This document shows, piece by piece, positions 34,932-44,273 of a stretch of DNA of 64,000 nt (position 1 is the stretch's first letter; every line of letters starts with the position of its first letter). The stretch is from Microbacterium lacus (GTDB taxonomy: Bacteria; Actinomycetota; Actinomycetes; Actinomycetales; Microbacteriaceae): NCBI RefSeq assembly GCF_002812805.1, contig NZ_NMUM01000040.1:62001-126000 (forward strand), given 5' to 3'. The position numbers and the translations under genes were made by a program. The notes under the pieces are model-generated. The model had not been told where the DNA came from and ran no database searches. It worked only from the letters and a program-made list of their open reading frames with translations.

Positions 34932-36164
34932 ATGGCACTTCGTCCGTCCGTTCTCATCCTCAGCATGCACTACCCACCCGAAGCAACGGGTAACGCCCCA
35001 TATGCGGGGTCACTTGCTTCGGGACTTGTGAAACTCGGCCATCGCGTCACGGCAAATGTGACACACCCCCATTATCCCGAGTGGAAGCTCCGTGAAGGGT
35101 ACGGTGCGTGGCTTGCCGTCGAGGACATCGAGGGCGTTCAGGTGCGACGCCGTCGGCACTTCGTGCCCAACCCGCCACGCGGTTGGCGAAGGATGGTCTC
35201 GGAACTGAGCTTCGGGGTTCGACTGTTGCTAGGGCGCTGGGGCGGCGGTGAGGTTGTAATCGCGTTATCACCCTCGCTGCTTGCTACGGCAATAGCTGCA
35301 GCGCGAGTCCGGCTGAGCCCGAAGCGCCGTTGCCTGATCATCTGGGTTCAAGACATCTACACCCTCGGGATGAAGGAGACCGGCGAGGGGACCGCAATGG
35401 CCGCTCGGCTCATGCGGTGGGTGGAGTCCACAACCCTACGTGCCGCGGATAGAGTCGTAGTTGTACATGAACGATTTGCCGCATTCCTCCACACCGAACT
35501 CGGCGTCACACCAGAGCGGGTGGAAGTCGTCCGCAACTGGACACATCTGGCGCCAACAGGTGCGACACCAAAGTCTGTTGCTCGAGCGCGCCTCGGCTGG
35601 GACGAGCACGAGGGCATAGCTGTTCACACTGGCAATATCGGCGCGAAACAAGGACTCCGCAATATCGTTGACGCCGCACGGGCTGCGGATGCAATGAATG
35701 CTCACATCCACTTCTACGTAGTTGGAGACGGGAGCGAGCGGCAAGATGTCGAGAGATACGCCCGGGGGGTGACGCGAATCACCTTCGTGGATCCATTGGA
35801 CCCAGTCGCTTTTAGAGACGCACTGGCCGCCGCGGACGTGCTCCTTGTCAACGAGAAAGTCGGCGTCGAACAGATGGCAGTACCTAGCAAGCTCACATCG
35901 TACTTTGATGCGGGACGTCCGGTAGCGGCGGCGACGGGGCTAGGGGGCATCACCGCTTCGGAGGTGAATGCTGCAAGTGCGGGCCTTGTCGTCCCTGCGG
36001 GTGATCCAGGCGCGCTACTTCGGGCCGTGATGACATTGCTGGAGGATCCGCAACTTGCCGAACGATACGGCCGAAACGGGAAGGCGTACCGGGAAAGAGT
36101 GCTCAGCGAGGACACCGCTATCAAGCTTTGGTCAACGATCATCGCCGTCCTCTCGCAGGGGTGA
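34932..36164 (+). CDS. Glycosyltransferase family 4 (WcaI-like)
   Basis: 410 aa. The N-terminus LILSMHYPPEATGNAPYAGSL and THPHYPEWKLREGY are typical of WcaI-like transferases in fucose-containing polysaccharide loci. The donor domain has GIAVHTGNIGAKQGL, FYVVGDGSERQDVERYA, VNEKVGVEQMAVPSKLTSYFDAGRPV. It is divergent from the fusion enzyme with 55 bases between starts, so the two minus- and plus-strand units likely share a control region. Followed by gmd and fcl, which supply GDP-fucose. Confidence 0.88.
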   Translation: MALRPSVLILSMHYPPEATGNAPYAGSLASGLVKLGHRVTANVTHPHYPEWKLREGYGAWLAVEDIEGVQVRRRRHFVPNPPRGWRRMVSELSFGVRLLLGRWGGGEVVIALSPSLLATAIAAARVRLSPKRRCLIIWVQDIYTLGMKETGEGTAMAARLMRWVESTTLRAADRVVVVHERFAAFLHTELGVTPERVEVVRNWTHLAPTGATPKSVARARLGWDEHEGIAVHTGNIGAKQGLRNIVDAARAADAMNAHIHFYVVGDGSERQDVERYARGVTRITFVDPLDPVAFRDALAAADVLLVNEKVGVEQMAVPSKLTSYFDAGRPVAAATGLGGITASEVNAASAGLVVPAGDPGALLRAVMTLLEDPQLAERYGRNGKAYRERVLSEDTAIKLWSTIIAVLSQG

Positions 36165-36395
36165 TCCGCCACCACTTGCGTATCTGTTCCGACCACGCTG
36201 CGCCCGACCGTGCAAGGATTCCCTGCGGGCGGGATCCTGCGGACCCGCCGCGAAGTGACTGCGTACCCTCACGGTTCCCACCGGACTCCCCTCGAACTCG
36301 ATGATCCGAAACGCGGTCGACCACTCAGGATCACCTGCCCTCCGCGCTAGAGTCGAACTCTCCCCGCGACTGTGAACCTATGTGAACGGAATCCC
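36165..36395. other. Intergenic region before gmd
   Basis: 231 bases without a gene. It has an imperfect GC-rich inverted repeat around 36228-36254 (GCGGGCGGG...CCCGCCGC), possibly a terminator for the upstream transferase, and a TAGAGT at ~36350 that could serve as a -10 hexamer for gmd. Confidence 0.35.
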
Positions 36396-37427
36396 TTGAC
36401 GAAGCGTGCACTCATCACCGGAATCACGGGCCAGGATGGTTCCTACCTCGCCGAGCTTCTGCTCTCGAAGGGGTACGAAGTGCACGGGCTGATCCGGCGA
36501 GCATCAACCTTCAACACGGCGCGCATCGACCACCTCTACGTTGACCCCCACGACCCGGCCGCGAATCTCTTCCTGCATTACGGCGACCTGAGCGACGGTG
36601 CGCGTCTGGTGACCCTCCTGGCCGAGATCAACCCCGACGAGGTATACAACCTGGCCGCTCAGTCGCACGTACGTGTCTCGTTCGACGAGCCCGAGCACAC
36701 GGCCGACACGACCGGCACCGGCACGATCCGCATGCTCGAAGCCGTTCGACTCTCGGGCATCCAGACGCGGTTCTACCAGGCGTCGTCGTCCGAGCTCTAC
36801 GGGGCCACTCCCCCGCCGCAGGACGAGAGCACGCCCTTCTACCCCCGCTCGCCTTACGCGGCCGCGAAGCTCTACAGCTACTGGATCACCAAGAACTACC
36901 GCGAGGCCTACGGCATGTTCGCGGTCAACGGCATCCTCTTCAACCACGAATCGCCTCGCCGTGGTGAGACGTTCGTGACGCGCAAGATCACACGTGCTGT
37001 CGCAGCCATCAAGGCGGGGACGCAAGAGCACGTCTACATGGGCAACATCGACTCGATCCGCGACTGGGGTTACGCCGCCGAGTACGTCGAGGGCATGTGG
37101 CGCATGTTGCAGGTCGACGAACCCGACGACTTCGTTCTCGCGACCGGGCTCGGCATCACCGTGCGCGAATTTCTCGAGATCTCGTTCAGTCACGCCGGTC
37201 TCGACTGGGAGAAGCACGTCCGCTTTGACGAGCGCTACCTTCGCCCCACCGAGGTCGACGCGCTGATCGGCGACCCGTCCCACGCGAAGGACAAGCTGGG
37301 CTGGACCCCGACGATCGACGGTCGCGAACTGGCTCGTCTGATGGTCGACGCCGACATCGAGGCTCTCGAGCACGCGGGACGTCCCTGGATCGACAAAGTT
37401 TCGCTCGGCTCGTGGGGCACCAAGTGA
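36396..37427 (+). CDS. gmd: GDP-mannose 4,6-dehydratase
   Basis: 343 aa from TTG 36396 ([15 protein letters not shown]), where the family normally begins; GTG 36372 would add eight residues. NADP-binding [15 protein letters not shown], catalytic Thr/Glu region [25 protein letters not shown] (YxxxK), and [16 protein letters not shown] are all Gmd hallmarks. It converts GDP-D-mannose to GDP-4-keto-6-deoxymannose in the cytosol. The stop overlaps the fcl start (GTGA, 37424-37427), so the two steps are translationally coupled. Confidence 0.97.
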   Translation: MTKRALITGITGQDGSYLAELLLSKGYEVHGLIRRASTFNTARIDHLYVDPHDPAANLFLHYGDLSDGARLVTLLAEINPDEVYNLAAQSHVRVSFDEPEHTADTTGTGTIRMLEAVRLSGIQTRFYQASSSELYGATPPPQDESTPFYPRSPYAAAKLYSYWITKNYREAYGMFAVNGILFNHESPRRGETFVTRKITRAVAAIKAGTQEHVYMGNIDSIRDWGYAAEYVEGMWRMLQVDEPDDFVLATGLGITVREFLEISFSHAGLDWEKHVRFDERYLRPTEVDALIGDPSHAKDKLGWTPTIDGRELARLMVDADIEALEHAGRPWIDKVSLGSWGTK

Positions 37428-38404
37428 CGGCTTCGGACGGGCTCGATTACACCCCGCGCCCGCTCGATCGCGACGCGACCTTCTACGTCGCCGGTCACCG
37501 CGGGCTGGTCGGATCCGCGATCTGGCGGCGACTCGAATCCGCGGGCTTCGACCGGCTCGTCGGCAAGCCCTCAGCTGAGCTTGACCTCAAGAACCGCGAT
37601 GCGGTGTTCGAGTACATGTCCGAGATCAAGCCCAAGTACGTTGTGCTGGCGGCGGCGAAGGTCGGCGGCATCCTGGCGAACAGCACCTACCCCGTCGACT
37701 TCCTGAGCGACAACATGCGCATTCAGGTCAACGTCTTGGATGCCGCACTCGCGAACGATGTCGAGCGTGTTCTGTTTCTCGGTTCGTCCTGCATCTACCC
37801 CAAGTTCGCATCACAGCCGATCCACGAGGACTCGCTGCTCACCGGTCACCTCGAGCCAACCAACGACTCGTACGCGATCGCGAAGATCGCGGGCATCCTC
37901 CAGACCCAGGCGGTACGCCGCCAGTACGGACTGCCGTGGATCTCGGCCATGCCGACCAACCTGTACGGCCCCAACGACAACTTCTCTCCCCAGGGTTCAC
38001 ACGTTCTACCCGCGCTCATCCGCCGCTACGACGAGGCTGCGCAGACGGGCGCTCCCGTCGTTACCAACTGGGGCACGGGCACGCCTCGCCGCGAGTTCTT
38101 GCACGCAGACGACATGGCTGACGCCTGCCTCCACCTGCTCGAGCACTACGACGGCCCGGAGCAGGTGAACGTCGGTACCGGATCAGACGTGACGATTCGC
38201 GAGATCGCGAACACGATCGCGAACGTCGTCGGGTTCACCGGCGAGACGGAATGGGACACAAGCAAGCCAGACGGGACGCCCCAGAAACTGCTCGACGTGT
38301 CAAAGCTCGCCGACGCAGGGTGGACTTCGCAGATCACGCTCGGTGAGGGACTGGAACGAACCGTCGCCTGGTATCGCCAGCACGTCGGGACACTGCGCGA
38401 GTAG
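37424..38404 (+). CDS. fcl: GDP-L-fucose synthase
   Basis: 326 aa from GTG 37424. [13 protein letters not shown] binds [26 protein letters not shown] and YAIAKIAG hold the Ser, Cys and YxxxK residues used for epimerisation and reduction. [19 protein letters not shown] is characteristic. It makes GDP-L-fucose from the Gmd product, which predicts fucose in the polymer. It ends eight bases before the convergent VanZ gene. Confidence 0.96.
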   Translation: MTASDGLDYTPRPLDRDATFYVAGHRGLVGSAIWRRLESAGFDRLVGKPSAELDLKNRDAVFEYMSEIKPKYVVLAAAKVGGILANSTYPVDFLSDNMRIQVNVLDAALANDVERVLFLGSSCIYPKFASQPIHEDSLLTGHLEPTNDSYAIAKIAGILQTQAVRRQYGLPWISAMPTNLYGPNDNFSPQGSHVLPALIRRYDEAAQTGAPVVTNWGTGTPRREFLHADDMADACLHLLEHYDGPEQVNVGTGSDVTIREIANTIANVVGFTGETEWDTSKPDGTPQKLLDVSKLADAGWTSQITLGEGLERTVAWYRQHVGTLRE

Positions 38405-38411
38405 GCCTTCG

Positions 38412-38939
38412 TTAGCGGCGGGCAGCGCGGATTAGCGCGGCGAGAAGGATGCCGACACACGCGCCGGTGACATTCGCAACCACGTCTAGCAGGCTCGATA
38501 CGCGCTCGTCGATGAGAACCTGGCACGCCTCAACGGCAACGGAAACGACGAGCGCGGCAGGGAGCACGACATAGTGACCTCGCCGCAGGATCAGCGTGAG
38601 GAGAAAACCGAACGGCACGAACAACAGGACGTTCGCGATGAACTCGATGCGCGCGTACGTCAGCAAGGGCCACTCCGCGGTGATCGCGTCAAGCATCGGA
38701 CGCGCCGGCACGTCAACGTACGTCGGCCACAACGCGATGAACGCAAGCGCAACCCCGTAGACCAGCACGAGGAGCCAGAGCACCACGACCACCCATCGTG
38801 GCCTGCGATGGATCGTCCTCGTCACCATGACCGGCGTCGTCGCATCGCCCGGCTGGCGCTGCGGGCGGCGAAGCTGTTGCCGGGTCCGTGGACTATCGAG
38901 CGCGGCAAGCGAGGGAGCGAGGGGCGCTGCGGGTTCCAT
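38412..38939 (-). CDS. VanZ-family membrane protein, paralogue 1
   Basis: 175 aa from ATG 38939, with GGAGG just upstream and the same start context as paralogue 2 at 43131-43778. The N-terminal ~60 residues are polar; four membrane segments follow. FIALWPTYVDVPARPMLDAI, RIEFIANVLLFVPFGFLLTL and ACQVLIDERVSSLLDVVANVTGA are the VanZ (PF04892) blocks. VanZ-like proteins confer low teicoplanin resistance in enterococci, but most have unknown envelope roles. Confidence 0.85.
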   Translation of the reverse strand: MEPAAPLAPSLAALDSPRTRQQLRRPQRQPGDATTPVMVTRTIHRRPRWVVVVLWLLVLVYGVALAFIALWPTYVDVPARPMLDAITAEWPLLTYARIEFIANVLLFVPFGFLLTLILRRGHYVVLPAALVVSVAVEACQVLIDERVSSLLDVVANVTGACVGILLAALIRAARR

Positions 38940-39111
38940 GGGCCTCCGGGTTCGGATCGGGTGCACCAATGCCGCGGACTAGTGCGGGAGAGACTATCGG
39001 ATCGGCGACCGATGCGCCCGCCGCGACGCGGCGTGAGAGTCACGCAACATATAATCCCCCCTCCCGAGAGCCGGCACCGGGCGCTCGCCGTGCGTCACTT
39101 AGGGTGAGTGA

Positions 39112-40893
39112 GTGAGTACACTGCGGCCCCGTCATTCGCGACGGGTGGCCGGCAGAGTTTTCACCGTGGTGCTGGGCGCCGTTCTGCTGGTGGTGGTCAC
39201 AAGCGCTGCCTGGATAGGCATCCGTGCGTCGCTCGCACAATCGCACCTGAGTGAAGCGCAGCAATCCGCAGCCGAGTTACCTACCCTCGTCTCCACCGAT
39301 CCGGCGGCCGCCGCGACAGCCGCCGATGCGCTGTCGGAGGACACCTCAGCGGCCCGCGAGCTCACGAGCGACGCGATCTGGCGAACCGCCGAGTCGCTGC
39401 CGTGGATCGGCCCCCAGCTCAACGCGGTTTCGGTGCTCGCGCGCAGTATCGACGATGTGGCAAGCGATGCCCTCGGCCCCCTGATCGACGTCGCGGGAAC
39501 CATCGACCTAGACTCCTTCACGCCGCGGGATGGCGCGATCGACGTCACTCCCTTCATCGAGATGCGTGATGCGGCCGCCATCGCTGCCGACGGAACACGA
39601 CGGGCAGCAGCTTCGGTCGCCGCACTTGACCGCGCGGCACTGGTTGGAGCCGTTCGCACACCCTTTGACGAGGTCTCTTCCCTTCTGGACGGCGTCACTG
39701 TTGCGACCGAGTCATTGGCGAACGCCAGCGTGCTGCTGCCCCGCATGCTCGGTGCGGACGGTCCGCGCGACTATCTGGTGATCGTGCAAAACAATGCCGA
39801 ATGGCGCTCGCTCGGCGGCAACCCCGGCGCGATGGTATTAATCCATACCGAGAACGGCGCCATGACGCTGACCGAGCAGGACTCGACCGGGGGGTTTCCG
39901 TCGTATAGGGAGTCGGTGCTACCGCTGGACGACGACCAGCTCGCTGTCACAGGGGAGAGTCCCGGCATGTGGTTTCAGAATGTCACCCAGGTAACCGACT
40001 TCGCTGTTGCCGCGCAACTCGCCAACGAGTTCTGGACGCGTAAGTACGGAACACCCGTCGATGGCGTGATCAGCATCGACCCCGTCGCCCTGTCGTACCT
40101 GCTCGAGGCGACCGGCCCCGTGACAGTCGCCACGGGTGACGTGTTGGACAGCGAGAACGCCGCGCGATTGCTGCTCAACGAGGCGTATCTGAGGTATCCC
40201 ACCGGCGGCGAGGCCGATGTGTTCTTCGCTGCATCCGCGGCCGCCGTCTTCGACGCGATCAGTGCCGGGACTGCTCAACCCGGCCCGCTACTCGAAGCGC
40301 TCGCTCGCGCCGGTGAAGAGCGCCGCCTGCTGATCTGGAGCGCACACGCCGAAGACCAGGCAGTGCTCGGTGGCACGACGCTGCAGGGCGGACTGCCGGT
40401 CACGGATGCCTCGGCCACTCGATTCGGCGTCTACGTCAACGACGGCACCGGCTCGAAGATGGACTACTACGCGCGGCTGAATACGACAGCTGCGTGGTGC
40501 GGTCCGCTATCGGACGAAACGAACGCTGCTGCATTACGGGTGACCATCAAGAACGAGGCACCCGCCGATGCCGCTACGTCGCTGCCGCCCTATGTGCACG
40601 GAGACGGCATCTTCGGGGTGCCGGCCGGAACTGCGCGAACCGTGGCCTACATCTACCTACCCGAGGGTGCCAGCATCTTGCGTTCCAGAGCGACCGAATC
40701 GCGGACGATCGACTCGCATATGCATGCAGGCCGTGAGGTCATCACGTGGAGCGTGGACCTTCCGCCCGGGGGCTCCGCATCCTTCGACTTCACCGTCGAG
40801 ACGCCGTTCACCGACGTGCTCGACGTCGTTCGTACTCCAACGCTTAACGTAAATGAAACAGAGGACATTAGCATTTCCTGCGAGTTTGCCTAA
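39112..40893 (+). CDS. DUF4012 domain, membrane-anchored extracytoplasmic protein
   Basis: 593 aa from a GTG start. One N-terminal membrane helix (residues ~17-38), then ~550 exported residues. LLPRMLGADGPRDYLVIVQNNAEWRSLGGNPGAM is the DUF4012 signature, near residue 210. Proteins of this family recur in actinobacterial polysaccharide loci, but no activity is known. No catalytic motif is obvious. Its position between the GDP-fucose and UDP-glucuronate genes suggests a role in polymer export or attachment. Confidence 0.8.
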   Translation: MSTLRPRHSRRVAGRVFTVVLGAVLLVVVTSAAWIGIRASLAQSHLSEAQQSAAELPTLVSTDPAAAATAADALSEDTSAARELTSDAIWRTAESLPWIGPQLNAVSVLARSIDDVASDALGPLIDVAGTIDLDSFTPRDGAIDVTPFIEMRDAAAIAADGTRRAAASVAALDRAALVGAVRTPFDEVSSLLDGVTVATESLANASVLLPRMLGADGPRDYLVIVQNNAEWRSLGGNPGAMVLIHTENGAMTLTEQDSTGGFPSYRESVLPLDDDQLAVTGESPGMWFQNVTQVTDFAVAAQLANEFWTRKYGTPVDGVISIDPVALSYLLEATGPVTVATGDVLDSENAARLLLNEAYLRYPTGGEADVFFAASAAAVFDAISAGTAQPGPLLEALARAGEERRLLIWSAHAEDQAVLGGTTLQGGLPVTDASATRFGVYVNDGTGSKMDYYARLNTTAAWCGPLSDETNAAALRVTIKNEAPADAATSLPPYVHGDGIFGVPAGTARTVAYIYLPEGASILRSRATESRTIDSHMHAGREVITWSVDLPPGGSASFDFTVETPFTDVLDVVRTPTLNVNETEDISISCEFA

Positions 40894-41037
40894 TACTGGA
40901 ACGAGGGGGGCAGTTCATAGGGTCGTTTTTTCGGGACGGCCTACTTGTGGTCTTCTCTCCTCGTTCCACACCGGAGCATCAAGAGCGGGCGACCTAGCGC
41001 CGCCTCCCCGCACACCGAGACCCATAAAGGAACTGAC

Positions 41038-41634
41038 ATGAGGCTTCCCTTCCCCAAAGCCGCCGCCACCCTCGTGCTGGTCGGCGCCTTCGCACTCGCG
41101 GCGCCTGCCGCCGCTTCGGCATCGCCAGCCCCGAGCTACCCGCCGTCCGGATCGACATCGAACAACATCATCATCAACGTCTCGAACGTTGCCCCTGGCG
41201 GGATCGTCGTCATCAACTTCGCGCCCAGCACCTTCGTGTTCGGCGAGACCGTGACGCTCAGCCTGACGGGAGAGAATGCGTCCGGCGCATCTCTCGCCAT
41301 GGTCGTCAAGACGGCTATCGAGACGAGAATCCTCGGCACCGTCCAGGCAGCAGCGGATGGAACTGCTCCCCCGTTCCAGGTGCGTTTGCCCTCGAACGCG
41401 GTCGGCAACTACGTCTTCACCGCCACCTCGCCGAGCGTGCCGGGTGGCATCTCGGTCACCGCAGCCGTTGCAGGCGGTGGCGCGGGAGGATCCGGTGACG
41501 CGATCGCCAACACCGGAACCGACGGCGCCATGCTGCTCGGCCTGTGGGTCGGCGGCGGCGCGCTTCTGCTCGCCGGTGGCGCAGTCGTCGTCGCGACCAC
41601 GGTTCGTCGCCAGCGTCAGAAGGTCGACGCCTGA
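41038..41634 (+). CDS. Secreted surface protein with sortase-like C-terminal sorting signal
   Basis: 198 aa from ATG 41038 (AAAGGA upstream). Signal peptide of ~30 residues ending ASASPAPS, a beta-rich domain resembling Ig-like/invasin folds, a Gly-rich linker, then IANTG, a hydrophobic segment of ~22 residues and RRQRQKVDA. IANTG followed by membrane helix and Arg/Lys is a cell-wall sorting signal variant close to the LAxTG type used by class E sortases. No sortase gene lies in the window. Confidence 0.75.
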   Translation: MRLPFPKAAATLVLVGAFALAAPAAASASPAPSYPPSGSTSNNIIINVSNVAPGGIVVINFAPSTFVFGETVTLSLTGENASGASLAMVVKTAIETRILGTVQAAADGTAPPFQVRLPSNAVGNYVFTATSPSVPGGISVTAAVAGGGAGGSGDAIANTGTDGAMLLGLWVGGGALLLAGGAVVVATTVRRQRQKVDA

Positions 41635-41662
41635 TCGCAGCCTAAGGGCTCATCTTTACCGG

Positions 41663-41696
41663 TGGCCGCAGCATCCTGAACTCAGGGCTGCGGCCA
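41663..41696 (+). terminator. Strong hairpin after the surface-protein gene
   Basis: TGGCCGCAGC (41663-41672) pairs with GCTGCGGCCA (41687-41696). Inside, CCTG and CAGG extend the stem around an AACT loop, with a two-base bulge. It lies ~29 bases after the stop codon and before the Ugd gene, so Ugd likely has its own promoter. Confidence 0.7.
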
Positions 41697-41841
41697 TCGG
41701 TCTGTTCGCGGATACCTGGCGACGGGGGTCGAAGCGCCGGAAACACAATGGTCACCCGGGCTCTCTATGCTCGGTAGTGCGGTGACGCGACCATTCTGAG
41801 CGGGGCGCTCGCCCCACATCGCGTCACAATCAAGGAGAAGC

Positions 41842-43152
41842 ATGCGTCTGTCGGTCATTGGCTGCGGATATCTCGGAGCCGTTCATGCGGCGGCCATGGC
41901 ATCCATCGGTCACGAAGTCATTGGAATCGACGTCGACGCGGCCAAGATCGAATCCCTATCTCGGGGCGAGGCGCCGTTCTTCGAGCCGGGGTTGACCGAC
42001 ATTCTGGAGGCCGGGATCGCGTCGGGCAACCTGCGATTCACGACGGACATTTCTGAGGCGCACGGCGCTGCTGTGCACTTCGTCGGCGTCGGGACGCCTC
42101 AACGGAAGGACGGCTACGCCGCCGACCTGACGTACGTCGACGCGGCGTTTGACGCTTTGGTTCCCTGGTTGTCGCCGGGCGACGTGGTTGCGGGCAAGTC
42201 GACCGTGCCCGTGGGCACTGCGGCTCGACTCGCATCCGTCGTCTCGCCGACCGGCGCCACCCTCGTGTGGAACCCCGAGTTCTTACGCGAGGGGTGGGCC
42301 GTTCAAGACACGATCGACCCCGACCGCCTGGTGGTGGGAGTGCCGACCGACGATTCGGGCTCGCGCGCGGCCGATGTGCTGCGCGAGGTCTACCACCCGG
42401 CCGTCGCGAAAGGCACGCCGTTTCTCGTGACCGACTACGCCACGGCCGAGCTCGTCAAGGTGGCCGCCAACGCGTTCTTGGCGACCAAGATCTCGTTCAT
42501 CAACGCCATGGCCGAGATCGCCGAGGTCACGGGAGCCGACGTCACGCAGCTGGCCGACGCGATCGGGCATGACGCGCGCATCGGGCGCCGATTCTTGGGC
42601 GCCGGCATCGGGTTCGGTGGAGGGTGCCTTCCCAAAGACATCCGTGCCTTCTCGGCGCGAGCCGAAGAGCTCGGACGCGGTGAGTCGGTCGCGTTCTTGC
42701 GTGAGGTCGACGCGATCAACCTGCGTCGCCGCGACCGTGCTGTGGACTTGGTCGTCGCGGCGCTGGGCGGCTCGGTGTTCAAGAAGAACGTCACCGTGCT
42801 CGGTGCGGCCTTCAAGCCGCACAGCGATGACGTGCGCGACTCCCCCGCCCTGGACGTCGCGGTTCGCCTGCGCGGGCTTGGCGCCTGGGTCACGGTGACC
42901 GATCCTGAGGCGATCGCGAACGCCGAGCGGCTGCATCCGCAACTCAACTTCGTCGCCGATCGCGATGAAGCCCTGCGCGGTGCCGACGCCGTCGTGGTCG
43001 TGACCGAGTGGGACGAGTACCGCCGCGATCTGGCACCCACGCACGCGGCATCGTTGGTGGCGTCGCCTGTGGTCATCGACGGGCGTAACTGCTTGGATGC
43101 GGCTGCGTGGCGCGCGGCGGGGTGGACGTACTACGGGATGGGTCGGCCCTGA
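41842..43152 (+). CDS. ugd: UDP-glucose 6-dehydrogenase
   Basis: 436 aa, normal length. NAD motif IGCGYLGAVHA at the start; VGVGTPQRKDGYAADLTYVD; STVPVGT; WNPEFLREG; and the catalytic Cys262 in GFGGGCLPKDIRAF. It oxidises UDP-glucose twice to UDP-glucuronate, which predicts an acidic sugar in the polymer. AAGGAGAAG precedes the ATG. Its last 22 bases overlap the convergent VanZ paralogue 2. Confidence 0.96.
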   Translation: MRLSVIGCGYLGAVHAAAMASIGHEVIGIDVDAAKIESLSRGEAPFFEPGLTDILEAGIASGNLRFTTDISEAHGAAVHFVGVGTPQRKDGYAADLTYVDAAFDALVPWLSPGDVVAGKSTVPVGTAARLASVVSPTGATLVWNPEFLREGWAVQDTIDPDRLVVGVPTDDSGSRAADVLREVYHPAVAKGTPFLVTDYATAELVKVAANAFLATKISFINAMAEIAEVTGADVTQLADAIGHDARIGRRFLGAGIGFGGGCLPKDIRAFSARAEELGRGESVAFLREVDAINLRRRDRAVDLVVAALGGSVFKKNVTVLGAAFKPHSDDVRDSPALDVAVRLRGLGAWVTVTDPEAIANAERLHPQLNFVADRDEALRGADAVVVVTEWDEYRRDLAPTHAASLVASPVVIDGRNCLDAAAWRAAGWTYYGMGRP

Positions 43153-43778
43153 GGCTTCTTGGGCGTTGCTCTGGTTAGGGTGACCGCGAGGATGCCGATA
43201 GCGGCGCCGAGGGTGTTGGCCACGACATCCTGAACGCTTGACGTTCGATCGGTCGCGAGCATCTGCAGCAACTCGGCCGTCGTCGAGAACGCGAGCGCGG
43301 CAATGAGGGCGTACCACCAGCGGACGCGCGGTATCAGGAGCGTTGCGAGCGCGCCAAACGGGACGAACAGAAGGATGTTCGCCGTGAACTCGATGCGCGG
43401 ATAGGTGAGCCAGGGGATAGCGCGGGTGATTGCGCTGAGTAGGCCGCTTACGGGGGCGTCGACGTGGGTGGGCCAGAGGGCGATCGTCGCGAGGGTGATG
43501 CCGTAGACGACCAGGGCGGCCCAGAGGGTGCGGGTGAGCCTTTTCTTGGGGCTGGCGCTGCGGCGGGTCGCTGAGGCTGGTGCGCGTGGCTTCGGCGGCA
43601 GTGGCGGCTTCGGCGGGAGCGGTGGTCTTGGCAGGGGCGGCAGTGGTGGCTTCGGCGGGAGCGGTGGTCTTGGCAGGGGCGGTGGGGGCGGTGGCGGCGG
43701 TTTCGGTGGCGCCTCGTGCGCTTTGGGCGTGGCCGGCACCGACGTCGGTACTGGTGCGGATTTCGGCGCGGGGTGCAT
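43131..43778 (-). CDS. VanZ-family membrane protein, paralogue 2
   Basis: 215 aa from ATG 43778, the same context (CCGGAG upstream, RTRRPM just before and into the start) as paralogue 1. Residues ~25-75 are Pro-rich (PPKPPLPP units) encoded by a 42-bp tandem repeat at 43606-43689. Four membrane segments with TIALWPTHVDAPVSGLLSAI, RIEFTANILLFVPFGALATL and DVVANTLGAAIGIL follow. The two copies bracket the DUF4012, surface protein and Ugd genes. Confidence 0.85.
   Translation of the reverse strand: MHPAPKSAPVPTSVPATPKAHEAPPKPPPPPPPPLPRPPLPPKPPLPPLPRPPLPPKPPLPPKPRAPASATRRSASPKKRLTRTLWAALVVYGITLATIALWPTHVDAPVSGLLSAITRAIPWLTYPRIEFTANILLFVPFGALATLLIPRVRWWYALIAALAFSTTAELLQMLATDRTSSVQDVVANTLGAAIGILAVTLTRATPKKPQGRPIP
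43606..43689. repeat. 42-bp tandem repeat, two copies, coding a Pro-rich spacer
   Basis: Period of 42 bases (14 codons): copies begin at 43606 and 43648 with GGCTTCGGCGGGAGCGGTGG. On the minus strand they encode Pro/Lys/Leu units of the VanZ paralogue 2 tail. The flanks hold degenerate further units. Confidence 0.75.
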
Positions 43779-44273
43779 GGGTCTCCGGGTGCGAGTCGGA
43801 TCGAGTCGGATCGGGTCGGGTCGGGTCGCGCCGGTGCAGCCCAAATGTTCGTTGGAGACTACCGGACGGGGGCTGGACGGCGCCCGGTGGGCGATGCTGA
43901 CGGGCTGCGGCATCCGGGTGAGTGCAGGTCCTGGGCCGGTGTCGGCTGCGGTGCGCGCCGGAAGCTGCCGCGGGATCGCGGGCGATCCCTTGCCGTCGAG
44001 GGGATGGGTTGCGTTCGCGGGTGGAGGCGCGTTTCTCGTCGATGCGGCGAGCAGGCGGGTTTGGGTGGTTGCGTGTTGGCGCGCGACGATCTGGTTCATG
44101 TGGCCACTGGGTTCGTGCGGCCATTGGGTTTGTGCGGCGACCTGCCGGGCATCGGGGGTGGCGCTCTTTGGGGCATCCGGTGGCGACTTTTCTCGCATTT
44201 TTGTTCTAATTACTTATCCACAACCTCGTAATATCGTGGGCTTGATGTCGGCGCTCGCTGATACTTTTGGTAC

